Translations under genes and position numbers: made by a program
Part shown: piece by piece, positions 1-8,539 of the stretch
Layout of the letters: each line of letters begins with the position of its first letter
How positions within the stretch are numbered: the stretch's first letter is position 1
The notes under the pieces: generated by a model
Seen by the model: the letters and a program-made list of their open reading frames with translations, nothing else
The model's database searches: none
What the model was told of the DNA's origin: nothing
Source of the DNA: Phytomonospora sp040655735
Lineage (GTDB): Bacteria > Actinomycetota > Actinomycetes > Mycobacteriales > Micromonosporaceae
Assembly: GCF_040655735.1 (NCBI RefSeq)
Contig: NZ_JBFAKK010000003.1
Coordinates: forward strand, 558,001-622,000
Direction of reading: 5' to 3'
DNA: 64,000 bases

Positions 1-398
1 AGGACAGCCTCCAGCGGCTGGCGCGCAAGGTCGACAACCGCCTGCACTGGGCGACCGAGACCACGCCCACCCCCGAGATCCTCGACGCCTACGCCGAATG
101 GGGGCACGGCATCAACTTCACCAAGAACCTGATCATCCCCCGTGACGCCGCCGGCAATCTCGGCGCGCCGACCACGGTGGTCGCCGACGCCCAGGAGCGC
201 GGACTGAAGGTCCACGCCTGGACCTTCCGCAGCGAGAACAACTTCCTGCCCACCGATCTGCGGATCGGCACCGATCCCGCGGCCTGGGGCGACTACCGCG
301 CCGAGTACGACGCCTTCCTCGCCACCGGCATCGACGGCCTCTTCACCGACTTCCCCGACAAGGCCATCGAAGCGCGCGACGCGGCTTGCGAGGACTGA
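1..398 (+). CDS. Glycerophosphodiester phosphodiesterase, C-terminal part (cut by left edge)
   Basis: Only the last 131 codons are in the window; the reading frame enters at base 3 and stops at 396-398. The residues NRLHWATETTPT, then HGINFTKNLIIP, VHAWTFRSENNFLP and a terminal GIDGLFTDFPD match the end of the GDPD TIM barrel. That enzyme hydrolyses glycerophosphodiesters to glycerol-3-phosphate and an alcohol. The motifs VHAWTFR and GLFTDFPD are the usual strands 7 and 8. The insertion with NNFLP before the last strand is typical of the larger secreted GlpQ-type enzymes, so this protein is probably exported, but the signal peptide lies outside the window. A strong hairpin follows directly, so the gene ends its transcription unit. 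Confidence 0.85.
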   Translation, partial: DSLQRLARKVDNRLHWATETTPTPEILDAYAEWGHGINFTKNLIIPRDAAGNLGAPTTVVADAQERGLKVHAWTFRSENNFLPTDLRIGTDPAAWGDYRAEYDAFLATGIDGLFTDFPDKAIEARDAACED

Positions 399-409
399 GG
401 GCCGGGCAC

Positions 410-437
410 GACGGCACCGGGCTCGCCCGGTGCCGTC
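410..437 (+). terminator. Hairpin terminator after the phosphodiesterase gene
   Basis: A perfect 12-base stem, GACGGCACCGGG / CCCGGTGCCGTC, closes a CTCG tetraloop 12 bases after the stop codon. There is no T-run, as is usual for actinobacterial terminators. Confidence 0.75.
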
Positions 438-691
438 GGACAAAGGAAATCTCCGGCTCGTCGGCCGTTCCGTGCGAGCCGCAGATTGTCAGAAGTCCGA
501 CACGAGGTCCCCGAGCGCATGCCTTGTCCCTGGCAACGGCGGACGAAGTTGCGGGAACCGGTTAGCGCAGCTCAGTGGTGCCGACAAGACACTCGCACGG
601 GCCGAACGCGCGCCGCTGTCTACTAAGGGTGGGCGGAGTTGGGCGCAAACTGCCAACTAACGCAACTCGCGATCGTCTACGGTACTAGAGC
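438..691 (+). promoter_or_regulatory. Upstream region of the SCO252x-type gene cluster
   Basis: About 250 bases with no credible gene separate the terminator from the methyltransferase start at 692. The end is richer in A and T than its surroundings. TACGGT at 678-683 lies 8 bases before the ATG, which would suit the -10 box of a leaderless transcript. No ribosome binding site is visible before the ATG, which agrees with leaderless start. Three short CAAAC/CAAC/CAAC words sit at 647-666, but they are too short to call an operator. Confidence 0.35.
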
Positions 692-1561
692 ATGAATCCC
701 TTACAGCATGATTCCAGCGAGAATGAGTTCGACCCGACGAGAAGCGCCGGGGAGGACCGTCACGTATTCAACGAGGACTTTCCCTGGGACAGCTTTGACT
801 CCGAGTGGTATCACGGCCTGAACTACGCCAGCCTCCGTTCGGATGACCGCGAGATCCTCTGCATCGTCCGCGACTTCTTCGCCGAGGCGTATGCACGGGA
901 CAAACCACCGACCGCATGGGGCGGCATAGATGTCGGCGCCGGCGCGAACCTTTACCCGTCTCTGTGCATGCTGCCGTTCTGTGAACGCATTCGGCTCCAC
1001 GAGTTCTCCGTGACCAACGTCGCCTGGCTCAAGCAGGAGATCGGCGGAGGGTATCGGGCGAGCTGGGACCCCTTCTGGCGGGCTTTGACCGAACGCGAGG
1101 CGTACGCACGGGTCGCCGATCCGCGTGAGCGACTGCAGCGGGTCGCCGACGTCCGTCAGGACAGTGTCTTCCGGCTCCCGGATCGTGACGAGGGCGGTTC
1201 GAGGGACGTCTTCAACGGATTGGCCTCCCGTGCCTGGGACGTCGGCACCATGTTCTTCGGGGCTGAATCGATGACGACCGATCTCGAGGAGTTCAAGAAG
1301 GCGATGTGGCGCTTCATGCACGCCCTGCGCCCAGGCGCGCCATTCGCGGCGGCGTTCATGATGGACTCCAAGGGATACACCGTCGGCGAGGTCGAGTTTC
1401 CGGCCGTTGCGATCAAAGAGCACGATGTGACAGAGTGTCTGGATGGTCTCGCCTATGGGGTGGAAGTCAAGGTGACGGGCCTGGAAGCCACGTTGCGCAA
1501 GGGCTACGGCGGGATGATCGTCGCCACCGGGAGGGTCAGCGACGACGGCGGCAAGGCATGA
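692..1561 (+). CDS. SCO2525-family SAM-dependent methyltransferase
   Basis: This is a 289-residue class I methyltransferase related to the NNMT/PNMT/TEMT group. Motif I is GIDVGAGANLYP at residues 78-89, and the acidic residue for the ribose hydroxyls is probably E104 in LHEFS. The region FGAESMTTDLEEF followed by MHALRPGAPFAAAFM is the post-motif part where this family closes over the cofactor. The family name is from memory (SCO2525 family). The substrate is unknown; small amines are methylated by the animal relatives, but this cannot be carried over. It is the first gene of a tight plus-strand run (next gene 18 bases later) with the large unknown protein, the variant P-loop protein and the SCO2522-like protein, which suggests that all four act in one process. 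Confidence 0.8.
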   Translation: MNPLQHDSSENEFDPTRSAGEDRHVFNEDFPWDSFDSEWYHGLNYASLRSDDREILCIVRDFFAEAYARDKPPTAWGGIDVGAGANLYPSLCMLPFCERIRLHEFSVTNVAWLKQEIGGGYRASWDPFWRALTEREAYARVADPRERLQRVADVRQDSVFRLPDRDEGGSRDVFNGLASRAWDVGTMFFGAESMTTDLEEFKKAMWRFMHALRPGAPFAAAFMMDSKGYTVGEVEFPAVAIKEHDVTECLDGLAYGVEVKVTGLEATLRKGYGGMIVATGRVSDDGGKA

Positions 1562-1579
1562 GGGGGTAGGTGAGGCTCC

Positions 1580-3427
1580 ATGAAGATCCAACCGCGTCGT
1601 AACGTGCTCGATCTGTGGAAAGCCGTGATCGGCGTCAGTTACCAGGACGGCAAGTGGAAGTGGGACGGTGAGCCGGGGCTCGATTCGGTCTCCGAGGCGC
1701 AGCAGTTGCTGTGCATCATGGGTCCTGCCGTGGACCTGTCGATGCTGCGGCTCGAACGTCCGAATGAGACGGATGCGGGCGTGCGCGCCGCCTTGCGGCC
1801 TTTAGGCAGCGCCGGCGAGATCCCAGTCGTCCTCACCGGGATCTTGACCGACTACCTCGTTCGGCACAGCGACGGCGACGGCAACCCGACGTTCGCTGGC
1901 GGAAGCTACTTCGTCCCGTTCAAAGACCCTTCCGCCCTGGTGAAGGACGAGCAGGAGTCCCTTGAGGTCACGGAGTCCTACGCGCTCTCGGTGACGCTCA
2001 CTTTGGCGATGCTCGGTTTTGTGAAGACCTTTCGTGCAGAGGTGAAGAACAACCAGACGAAAGCCAGGCTCGACAAGCTTGAAGATCTCGCGAGTCGTCG
2101 GCTCACCGGCGCGATGATCGGGCTACTGCGCAGTTTCAGTGTCTTTGCGTTCGACGTCGACGATCCCGAGGGGATAGTCCGCATCGATACCCTCCGCCAG
2201 CGCGACAATGCCAGCAGCAGCGCCATCGCCAAGCGTTTGCGCAAGAGCATGGAGCCGATCGTCGCCGGCCTCGGCGACCTCAAAATCGGTTCCGGCCGCA
2301 ACGCGGATCTGGAGGCGGCCGGTCGACTGTTCGAGTGCGGGTGGTCGTGGGGCGTGGTCAAAGACGCGCCCACCATCGACGGAGTCGAGCAATCGGGCCC
2401 GCAAGCGCCCGGACTCGCGCACAACGCGCCCTACCTGTACTTCACGACGGTCGCCCTCGACGGTGTCGCCGACCTGTTCTCATCCCGGACGCGCATTCTC
2501 GGTCTGCTGAACGACGACCAGGCCCGCTTGGCCAACGCCCTCCAACTGCGGTGGGACGTCACGCAGCGATATTGGGCGACGCTGGCCACCTTCGGCGAGC
2601 AGAGCTGGCTGCTCGAAGACCCGCCGTGGCGGACGACCGACGGAGTCGGCTCCGATTACTTCAGTCTCATGGTGTCGGCCATCTCCACCCGGGACATGGC
2701 CTCGCGTCGTGCGGCGGACTCCGAACTGAGCAGACTCGGCGGGGTGCTCTCCGAGCTCGCTAAGCGAAGTCGCATCACCCGTCGCCCCGACGACACCGCT
2801 CACCCCGCCATCGCGATGCACCACCCAGGGTTCCGCGCCGAACTTGACGGTAGCGACCTCGCCGGGGGCCCGGTGCTGAGCTGGACCAACGCCGACTTCT
2901 CCGCCGTGCTCCTCAAGCGCACGATCGGGATCGCGACCTATCTGCGCGACGTCGAGCAGCGCGCGAGTGTGCTGGACCTCGTCGACAGTCTGTGGGATCA
3001 CCTGACAGACCGGCGCTTCGAGACCGGGCCGGCCGAGGGGCTGTGGGACGCGCCTGAGAACGTTTTCCCGGTAGAGGTCAGTCGAGAACCAGGGTATTCG
3101 TCCCCGTCATGGCAGCAGACCGTACGTGTGGCGGAAAGTCTTGTAGCGGCTGCGCGGCTCCTCGACGAGGACCCACCCTTCGACGAGGAGATCGCCCGAA
3201 GGGCCCGCTCGGCGCTCAGCGAAGCCGAGCACATCTACGACCAGGAGCTGTTGCGTCCCAGCGGGGAAAGCCTCGCTGCGACTCTGGATCTGATCAAGGC
3301 AAAACTCGCACACGCGCGCCGGATCCTCGACACTCGTCCATCGACGGCTTTGGCGCACGCGCAGACCACCCTGCTCGAACTCGATCAACTCGTGGCCGCC
3401 CGAGACGACGCCAAACAGCAGAGGTGA
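1580..3427 (+). CDS. SCO2524-family protein of unknown function
   Basis: This soluble 615-residue protein shows no signal peptide, clear membrane segment or catalytic motif that I recognise. The N-terminus carries WKAVIGVSYQDGKWKWDGEPG, followed by a long mostly helical body with a Lys/Arg-rich segment (KNNQTKARLDKLEDLASRRL) and a helical C-terminus containing repeated Ala/Leu heptads (residues about 520-610) that could form a coiled coil or a scaffold surface. I assign it to the SCO2524 family from its order next to the SCO2525- and SCO2523-like genes and its size. The start at 1580 has a weak GGTGAGG upstream. It is separated from the next gene by 3 bases, so translation is likely coupled. 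The function is not known; a structural partner for the P-loop protein is a guess. Confidence 0.75.
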   Translation: MKIQPRRNVLDLWKAVIGVSYQDGKWKWDGEPGLDSVSEAQQLLCIMGPAVDLSMLRLERPNETDAGVRAALRPLGSAGEIPVVLTGILTDYLVRHSDGDGNPTFAGGSYFVPFKDPSALVKDEQESLEVTESYALSVTLTLAMLGFVKTFRAEVKNNQTKARLDKLEDLASRRLTGAMIGLLRSFSVFAFDVDDPEGIVRIDTLRQRDNASSSAIAKRLRKSMEPIVAGLGDLKIGSGRNADLEAAGRLFECGWSWGVVKDAPTIDGVEQSGPQAPGLAHNAPYLYFTTVALDGVADLFSSRTRILGLLNDDQARLANALQLRWDVTQRYWATLATFGEQSWLLEDPPWRTTDGVGSDYFSLMVSAISTRDMASRRAADSELSRLGGVLSELAKRSRITRRPDDTAHPAIAMHHPGFRAELDGSDLAGGPVLSWTNADFSAVLLKRTIGIATYLRDVEQRASVLDLVDSLWDHLTDRRFETGPAEGLWDAPENVFPVEVSREPGYSSPSWQQTVRVAESLVAAARLLDEDPPFDEEIARRARSALSEAEHIYDQELLRPSGESLAATLDLIKAKLAHARRILDTRPSTALAHAQTTLLELDQLVAARDDAKQQR

Positions 3428-3430
3428 CCG

Positions 3431-4342
3431 GTGCTGGTATTCGCGACTTCCGACAAGGGCGGCACCGGACGGTCGGTGACCAGCAGCAACATGCTCTACC
3501 GGCGTGCACTCCAAGGCAGCAACGTGGCCTATCTGGACTTCGACTTCGGCTCTCCGACCGCCGGAGCGATCTTCAACATCGAAGACTCCATGCGCGGGAC
3601 GAGAAAGGGTGGGCTGCACAGGTACCTGCGCAGCGAGATCGCGCTGCCGACCAAACTGGACGTGTGGCGGGAGTCGGCACGGGGGAGCCTGCGCGGTAAA
3701 CCGGATGGTGCGGGCAAGCTCACGCTCTTCCCCGGAGACGAGGGCGGTGGTGAGTTCATCAAATGGCACAAGGACATCGTCGGTCGCTGCGTCGAGTTGT
3801 TCTCGCGGCTCGAGGAGGAGTTCGCGATCTCGCTGGTCGATCTGAGCGCCGGCCGTTCCTTTGCCACCGACCTGGTTCTGGAGGCGACCTCACCCAAGAA
3901 CCTTCCCAACATCACCTCACGCTGGCTGGTCTTCCACCGCTGGACCCGCCAGCACGTCTATGCGGCCAACGGTCTGGTGTACGGCGATCGCGGGATCATC
4001 GACTCAGGTGCCAAGCGGGGGCATGATCGAGAACAGCTGCGCCGCAACATCCGTTTCGTGCGAACTGCCGTGGTCGATCCTCGTGCACAGACGCAGGGCC
4101 TTCAGCCTCCGCAGATCGCGTGGCTCACCGACGTCAACGAGGATCTTCGGGAGCTGGCGGGGCAGCTTCGTATCGGCCGGATGAACATGCTCGGATCGGT
4201 TCCGCTCGACCCGGTACTCCAGTGGCGAGAGCAGTTGATCTCCGATACCGACACCATCACCCGGCAGATCGCCAATCCCGCGACGGTCGACGCTTTCGTG
4301 ACGCTGGCCAAGAACCTCACGGAGAAGTGGACCGAGTTGTGA
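3431..4342 (+). CDS. SCO2523-family ParA/MinD-like protein with variant P-loop
   Basis: A 303-residue protein whose first residues, VFATSDKGGTGRSVTSS, copy the deviant Walker A motif of ParA/MinD ATPases (KGGxGKT/S). The signature lysine K9 is kept, but the P-loop lysine is arginine (R14). YLDFDFGSP at residues 34-42 matches the switch I position and VDLSAG at 136-141 the switch II/Walker B position, so the fold is a SIMIBI-class P-loop. I recall the family being named a variant P-loop protein for this reason. The arginine may weaken or abolish ATP hydrolysis, making it a nucleotide sensor or a structural dimer. It starts with GTG 3 bases after the preceding gene and overlaps the following one by 4 bases. 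No ParB partner or parS site is apparent, so a plasmid-type partition role is unlikely. Confidence 0.82.
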   Translation: MLVFATSDKGGTGRSVTSSNMLYRRALQGSNVAYLDFDFGSPTAGAIFNIEDSMRGTRKGGLHRYLRSEIALPTKLDVWRESARGSLRGKPDGAGKLTLFPGDEGGGEFIKWHKDIVGRCVELFSRLEEEFAISLVDLSAGRSFATDLVLEATSPKNLPNITSRWLVFHRWTRQHVYAANGLVYGDRGIIDSGAKRGHDREQLRRNIRFVRTAVVDPRAQTQGLQPPQIAWLTDVNEDLRELAGQLRIGRMNMLGSVPLDPVLQWREQLISDTDTITRQIANPATVDAFVTLAKNLTEKWTEL

Positions 4343-5316
4343 GCCCCGGAGAGGCGACGTTCACGGAGTACAGCGCCCAACCGAAGACCGCCTCCACGCC
4401 GCTGGCGCATCTGTCGATCGAGCTCGGCCATCTCTATGCCGAGGACATCCAAGCTGGTCCCGAACGCCTTCGCACGCATTTCAAGCGCGTGAAACCATGG
4501 CTGGCGGCCGCTGAGAACCAGGTTCGAGATGAGCTTGCGGGCCGGACGCCGCGGATCAGTACATGTTTCATGCTCGACGACTACTTCACGCCGCTCGATC
4601 CCCCGGCCAAGCTCATCCCACAGATCTTGGAAGCCGCGGAGGACAACGACGTACGTATCGACTACCTGGCGCACGAAGCGGGTTGCGCTCGCTCCGGCGA
4701 GATCTCGCCGGCGAAGCTGGTCGAGGCGCGATTGGTGGAGGACCCCACTCCAGGCACCAACGGCGGTTTCCGGCCGACGGTGAGCGAGGTGGGCTGGCTG
4801 TCCAATGGAAGCCGAAGCCCCACCGGTGCCGATGAGGCGATGCAGCAACCGGCCGACTGGGCGCCACCGCGTGAGAACGCGGTCATTCGCCATTCGGTCT
4901 TCCTCGATGTCGAACTATGGACCGGCACTCCCGCGAATAGGGAGTGGTCCTGTCCGTTTCTGGCGGCTGTGTGGCAGCTCCTGCGTCTCGGTTTACTCCG
5001 GGACAAGGGCGCCGCGGTGGTCCCACCGAGAGTGTGGACCCCGACGCCCTCCGACACCTGGTCTGAGGTTCCCACCGTCATCGAAGTCAACCCCAAGGCC
5101 CAGCCCTTCTCTGCGTATCGGACCTTTTCGATCCTTGACGCCCGCTTCCTGCACATAGAGCACGCCGTCCGCACGATCGTGGGACAGGTCGCCATCGAGG
5201 GCATCGTCGCCGAAATGGTCGCGGGCCGTGCGGCCGGTGAGAAACTCGCCCATCCCGGCGAGGCCGTCAACCGGATGGAGTATGTGTTCACCGGGCGGCC
5301 GTGGCCGCTGAGTTGA
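4339..5316 (+). CDS. SCO2522-family protein of unknown function
   Basis: The start is the GTG at 4339, overlapping the previous stop in a GTGA, which gives 325 residues; an open frame runs further upstream but only inside the preceding gene. The protein has no signal peptide. A conserved-looking core is ISTCFMLDDYFTPLDPP (about residues 73-89), then DNDVRIDYLAHEAGC, ENAVIRHSVFLDVELW and a C-terminal IEHAVRTIVGQVAIE. The acidic LDDYF with following histidines and a cysteine could be a metal or nucleotide site, but I recognise no enzyme family. I name it SCO2522 family from gene order and the SCO2523 overlap. It is the last gene of the plus-strand run and converges with the membrane-protein gene 6 bases later, with no room for a terminator. 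Confidence 0.72.
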   Translation: MSPGEATFTEYSAQPKTASTPLAHLSIELGHLYAEDIQAGPERLRTHFKRVKPWLAAAENQVRDELAGRTPRISTCFMLDDYFTPLDPPAKLIPQILEAAEDNDVRIDYLAHEAGCARSGEISPAKLVEARLVEDPTPGTNGGFRPTVSEVGWLSNGSRSPTGADEAMQQPADWAPPRENAVIRHSVFLDVELWTGTPANREWSCPFLAAVWQLLRLGLLRDKGAAVVPPRVWTPTPSDTWSEVPTVIEVNPKAQPFSAYRTFSILDARFLHIEHAVRTIVGQVAIEGIVAEMVAGRAAGEKLAHPGEAVNRMEYVFTGRPWPLS

Positions 5317-5322
5317 GCACGA

Positions 5323-6291
5323 TCAGGCGGCCGTAGGCCCGGCGATCTCGCGACGGATGGGCACGGCGGCCTCCCAGAGCGCGTTGAACATCTCGATCCG
5401 TTTACCGACGCGCTCGGGCTTGAGCAGCAGGCGGGTGTTGACGATGACCGGACTCTCATCGCCGGTCTGCTGCGAGGCGGGTGTGGTCTCGTAACTCATC
5501 ACCTGATCGAAGAGCACGAAGTCGATCAACGCGTCGTGCCGGGCGGGGTTGAGGATGCGGACCTCGATGCCGACGTCCAGTTGGCGCTGGCATATTTCGT
5601 GCAAGGTGTCCTCATCCGGGTTCTGTGGGTCCAGCACGTGAATGCGCCGGATGTGCACCCCACGGCCGATCGCTTTGGCCTGTTCGGAGATATAGCGGCG
5701 GCCGAGGTCGCTCAGCAGGAAATGGCGGCCGCCGACATCGACGGTGTGCAGCGAAATGGCGTTGATCGACGAACGGGAGCTCTCGGTCAGAGCCAGCAGC
5801 CAGTCTCGGTCCTCGCCCTCATAGGTGGTGTCCTTGTTGTGATTGATCTCGTCGAGGAAGGTGATCAACCTGTGGACCTCGACCACCGCCAGCCGGTACA
5901 CGAGGCCGGGCACGGATTTTTCGATCTGAGTAGTGCTCCGGATCAGGTGGACGATCGTCTCGATGGGTAGCGCGCCGTTCTCCATCCTTTCGTACAATCC
6001 CGATGCCTCGTTTATCTTCGCAAATTCTGCGCGCATTATCTGATGACTGTTCACCGCCTCTGTTCGATAGGTGAACTCGACCGAGTCGAGTCTCCTTTCA
6101 ACGTCCACTAAGAACTGGGTTACGAAGGCGGCCGAGCCGAGAAATATGGAGGCCATCCAAGATGATTCCCCGTTCTGCAGGATCAACTCGGTCAGGCCGA
6201 ACCCGAGGGCGCCGATGACGGCGGTGACGAGCACTTTCCGCAAGATGGTGGACTTGTGCTTGCGTGGGGGCTCCGGAACGTCCATGTGCAC
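5323..6291 (-). CDS. Membrane-anchored protein with PLD-like C-terminal domain
   Basis: A 322-residue protein with a short basic N-terminus and two membrane helices (about 17-38 and 45-62), then a cytosolic helical stretch and a C-terminal alpha/beta domain. The C-terminal elements GRGVHIRRIHVLDPQNPDE, GIEVRILNPA, DFVLFDQVMSYE and a final MFNALWEAA resemble the stand-alone PLD-like sensor or effector domains found in many actinobacterial proteins. No HxKxxxxD catalytic motif is present, so phospholipase activity is not expected. The start may be GTG 6291 or ATG 6285. The gene follows the SCO2521-like gene by 1 base on the same strand, so the two are probably translated together. It may anchor the products of this locus at the membrane; that is inference. 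Confidence 0.65.
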   Translation of the reverse strand: MHMDVPEPPRKHKSTILRKVLVTAVIGALGFGLTELILQNGESSWMASIFLGSAAFVTQFLVDVERRLDSVEFTYRTEAVNSHQIMRAEFAKINEASGLYERMENGALPIETIVHLIRSTTQIEKSVPGLVYRLAVVEVHRLITFLDEINHNKDTTYEGEDRDWLLALTESSRSSINAISLHTVDVGGRHFLLSDLGRRYISEQAKAIGRGVHIRRIHVLDPQNPDEDTLHEICQRQLDVGIEVRILNPARHDALIDFVLFDQVMSYETTPASQQTGDESPVIVNTRLLLKPERVGKRIEMFNALWEAAVPIRREIAGPTAA

Positions 6292-6292
6292 C

Positions 6293-7240
6293 TCACATGG
6301 TCGGTCGCGTCCAGCTGTCGAGGCTCGAATCGCCGCTCGGTGAGGCGATCGTGGCGAGCATCAGCTGGTCGCGGATGCGGGCGATGAGGGTGTTCCACTG
6401 GCGGCTGAAGCCTGGTCGGCGCTCAAGGCTCTCCCACAGCTCGGACAGCGATGGATGCAGCCGGGCGGCGGGCATCCAAAGGTGCAGGATGTGGTCGATG
6501 AGGGGGCGCAGGCCTTTGATGACTCCGTCTCGCCCCTTGGAGCCGATGCCCACCTTTTCGACGAAGGCGAGCGTGGTGGTCAGCAGCCAGTCGTGGACGG
6601 CGATGTCCGCTGCCAGTTCGGCCAAGACGGCCGGCTCTTGGTTCCCGGCCGGAAATCGAGCGGTGCGGTGGTGCTCGGCATCGATACTGAACATGAGGCT
6701 GTTGTGCTGATCGCCCTCCACGGCAACCCAGCGCAGCCGGGTGCGTTCGGACTCGATGGGCTTGTCGCGATCGGTCTTGGCCTGGACGGCGTCGATGGTC
6801 CGGCCAGAGATCGAGCCGAGATCGATGATCGACTCGGTGCCCGCGATGGGATTGCGGAAGCCGTCGGCGAGCTGCTTGATGTCGGCCTTTCCCACCGCCT
6901 CGATGATCCCGGGCTGGGAGAGATAGTGCGACCAGGGCATTCGCCGTGTGTGGCGGCTTTTCACCACGTGTCCATAGGTCGATCCCTGAAGGATGCGTCC
7001 GCCGGTGAGGAGGGCTCTGGTGGTGACCGTGCCGATGCCGCGCACGTGGGCGCCCCCGGCGGTGGGGAGTGTGCAGTCGATTCCGGTCAGAAGTTCGGGC
7101 GAGGCCGCGTAGGCGATCGGACGTTCAGAAGTGCGTACCCGGTCGCCGATGACAAGATCGAGCAGTTCGCCGGCGCGATCGAGGTGCGCTGCTGCCGAAT
7201 GCTGCAGGAGCGCGGTGTGGACCTCCCCGACAGTGATCAC
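6293..7240 (-). CDS. SCO2521-family protein of unknown function
   Basis: The GTG at 7240 is preferred because GGGAGG lies 10 bases upstream and the protein then begins VITVGEVHTALLQHSAAA; a longer version starting at 7336 adds only low-complexity residues. The 315-residue product contains LLTGIDCTLPT, RGIGTVTTRALLTGGRILQG, YGHVVKSRHTRRMPWSHYLS and a helical C-terminus. No enzyme motif or membrane segment is evident. I recall this family as the fifth member of the SCO2521-SCO2525 set. Here it lies on the opposite strand from the other four and is transcribed toward them, together with the membrane protein. It is divergent from the flavoprotein genes across about 190 bases, so one control region may serve both directions. 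Confidence 0.72.
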   Translation of the reverse strand: MITVGEVHTALLQHSAAAHLDRAGELLDLVIGDRVRTSERPIAYAASPELLTGIDCTLPTAGGAHVRGIGTVTTRALLTGGRILQGSTYGHVVKSRHTRRMPWSHYLSQPGIIEAVGKADIKQLADGFRNPIAGTESIIDLGSISGRTIDAVQAKTDRDKPIESERTRLRWVAVEGDQHNSLMFSIDAEHHRTARFPAGNQEPAVLAELAADIAVHDWLLTTTLAFVEKVGIGSKGRDGVIKGLRPLIDHILHLWMPAARLHPSLSELWESLERRPGFSRQWNTLIARIRDQLMLATIASPSGDSSLDSWTRPTM

Positions 7241-7429
7241 CCTTCGACGCCCTCCCGCTGGGTGGTGAAGAAGCTCAAGGTTACCTGGGCGTGCCCTGTT
7301 GTGGATACTGTCGGATATCGGCGACTGTACGCGCACGTGCTCGACGACCGTTCGAGAAATGATCTCGCATTCACCTGTCGCGGCCGGGGTTGCAACGTAT
7401 TGAAGAGGCTGGAGCGCTATCGTTATTGA
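7241..7429. promoter_or_regulatory. Divergent control region between the SCO2521-like gene and the flavoprotein pair
   Basis: These 189 bases hold no gene. TATCGT at 7418-7423 ends 6 bases before the plus-strand ATG at 7430 and could be a -10 box for a leaderless flavoprotein mRNA. On the minus strand GGGAGG precedes the GTG at 7240. I see no clear operator. Confidence 0.4.
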
Positions 7430-8530
7430 ATGACGCCTTCAACGCCGACTGCGGCTGTGGTCATTGGTGCGGGCATTTCCGGCCTCACCACCGGAGTCGT
7501 GCTCGCTGAGGCGGACGTGAAGGTCAGGATCATTTCCGCCAGTCGCCCGGACCAGACCGATTCGGCTAAAGCCGGGGCGAGCTGGGGACCGTACATGGTC
7601 AGTCACGACAGGGTGACGGCGTGGAGCGCCGAGACGTACAAAGAGCTTGAAAAGATCGCCGGGCACCGCGGTTCCGGCATCCGTCTCCTGCCTGGAGTCG
7701 AGGCGTTCACAGAGGACGGCTACCGGGCGTGGAGCAGCCGCACGGCGGTTCCGCCCGCCTGGGCGACGCAGATCCCCTCCTTCGAGGAGCGGCGGCGCGG
7801 CGGTGACGAGCGTGGCCTGCCGCGAGGCTACTTCTATGGCTGGCACTACACGATCCCGATCGTGAACATGCCGGCCTACCTGGAGTACCTGACGCACCGG
7901 TTCAAGGCGGCGGGCGGCGACTTGATCACCGGCAGTGCGGTGGAGTCGTTCGATGGCGCACGTGAGTTGGCCGGTTTCTCCGATCGGGAGGCCGTGGTGG
8001 TGAACTGCTCCGGCCTCGGTTCGTACGAGCTGGTCCCGGATTCGACGATGGCGCCCACGATGGGCCAGCTGGTGATCGTGCGAAACCCGGGCATCGGTGA
8101 GTTTTTCCAGGACAACCCGGTGCCGGGCGAACTCGAATCCACGCACATCTTCCCCCAGGGCGACATCGTCGTCATCGGAGGGTGTGACCGCCTGTTCCAG
8201 CCTGGTGACCCCTGGATCGCCGCCGAGCCGGATCCGTTGATCCGCAAGAGGATTCTTGAGCGCGCCGAGGCGATCCGGCCCGAGTTGCGCGGTGTCGAGG
8301 TGCTCGCGGAGCGGGTGGGCTTGCGCCCGGTGCGGACCGACCAGGTCCGAGTGGAGTGGGATCGACGCCGTTCCCTGAGGCTCATTCACAACTACGGCCA
8401 CGGCGGGGCCGGCGTGACGCTGTCCTGGGGTTGCGCTCTGAAGGTCGGCCGCCTCTTCGGAGTGCTGTCTCCCTCCGACGAGTCGGAGGCCGTCGGCATG
8501 CCGACTCTCGGCGGGGTCCTCGCCGGTTAG
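7430..8530 (+). CDS. D-amino-acid-oxidase-like FAD-dependent oxidoreductase (copy 1)
   Basis: A 366-residue flavoprotein of the DAO fold. The dinucleotide-binding motif VVIGAGISGLTT is at residues 10-21, and the C-terminal FAD signature HNYGHGGAGVTLSWG at about 320-334. Between them are YTIPIVNMPAYLEYL, which carries the substrate-site tyrosine of D-amino-acid oxidases, and VGLRPVRTDQVRVEWD, whose arginine binds the substrate carboxylate. The protein should therefore oxidise a D-amino acid (or a close relative) to the 2-oxo acid, ammonia and hydrogen peroxide. No peroxisomal or export signal is present, so it is cytosolic. Its stop is 9 bases from the start of a second, clearly related gene. 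The pair lies next to the SCO252x-type cluster, and that context may point to a special substrate. Confidence 0.85.
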   Translation: MTPSTPTAAVVIGAGISGLTTGVVLAEADVKVRIISASRPDQTDSAKAGASWGPYMVSHDRVTAWSAETYKELEKIAGHRGSGIRLLPGVEAFTEDGYRAWSSRTAVPPAWATQIPSFEERRRGGDERGLPRGYFYGWHYTIPIVNMPAYLEYLTHRFKAAGGDLITGSAVESFDGARELAGFSDREAVVVNCSGLGSYELVPDSTMAPTMGQLVIVRNPGIGEFFQDNPVPGELESTHIFPQGDIVVIGGCDRLFQPGDPWIAAEPDPLIRKRILERAEAIRPELRGVEVLAERVGLRPVRTDQVRVEWDRRRSLRLIHNYGHGGAGVTLSWGCALKVGRLFGVLSPSDESEAVGMPTLGGVLAG

Positions 8531-8539
8531 CGTGGCGGA

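Noticed and set aside
647..666. CAAAC/CAAC/CAAC words as iterons or an operator
   Set aside because: The words are only 4-5 bases, unevenly spaced and not symmetric. I kept them as a remark in the promoter entry only.
701..1591. Long open frame of 296 codons on the minus strand
   Set aside because: It mirrors the methyltransferase gene. Its product is a low-complexity string of charged residues with no motif; GC-rich DNA gives such frames by chance.
4120..4338. Upstream extension of the SCO2522-like gene
   Set aside because: The added residues come from another frame of the P-loop gene and look random. The GTG at 4339 with GTGA overlap is far better.
3431..4342. A plasmid-type partition locus
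   Set aside because: The ParA-like protein has no ParB neighbour, no parS-like repeats and an altered P-loop, so partition is unlikely.
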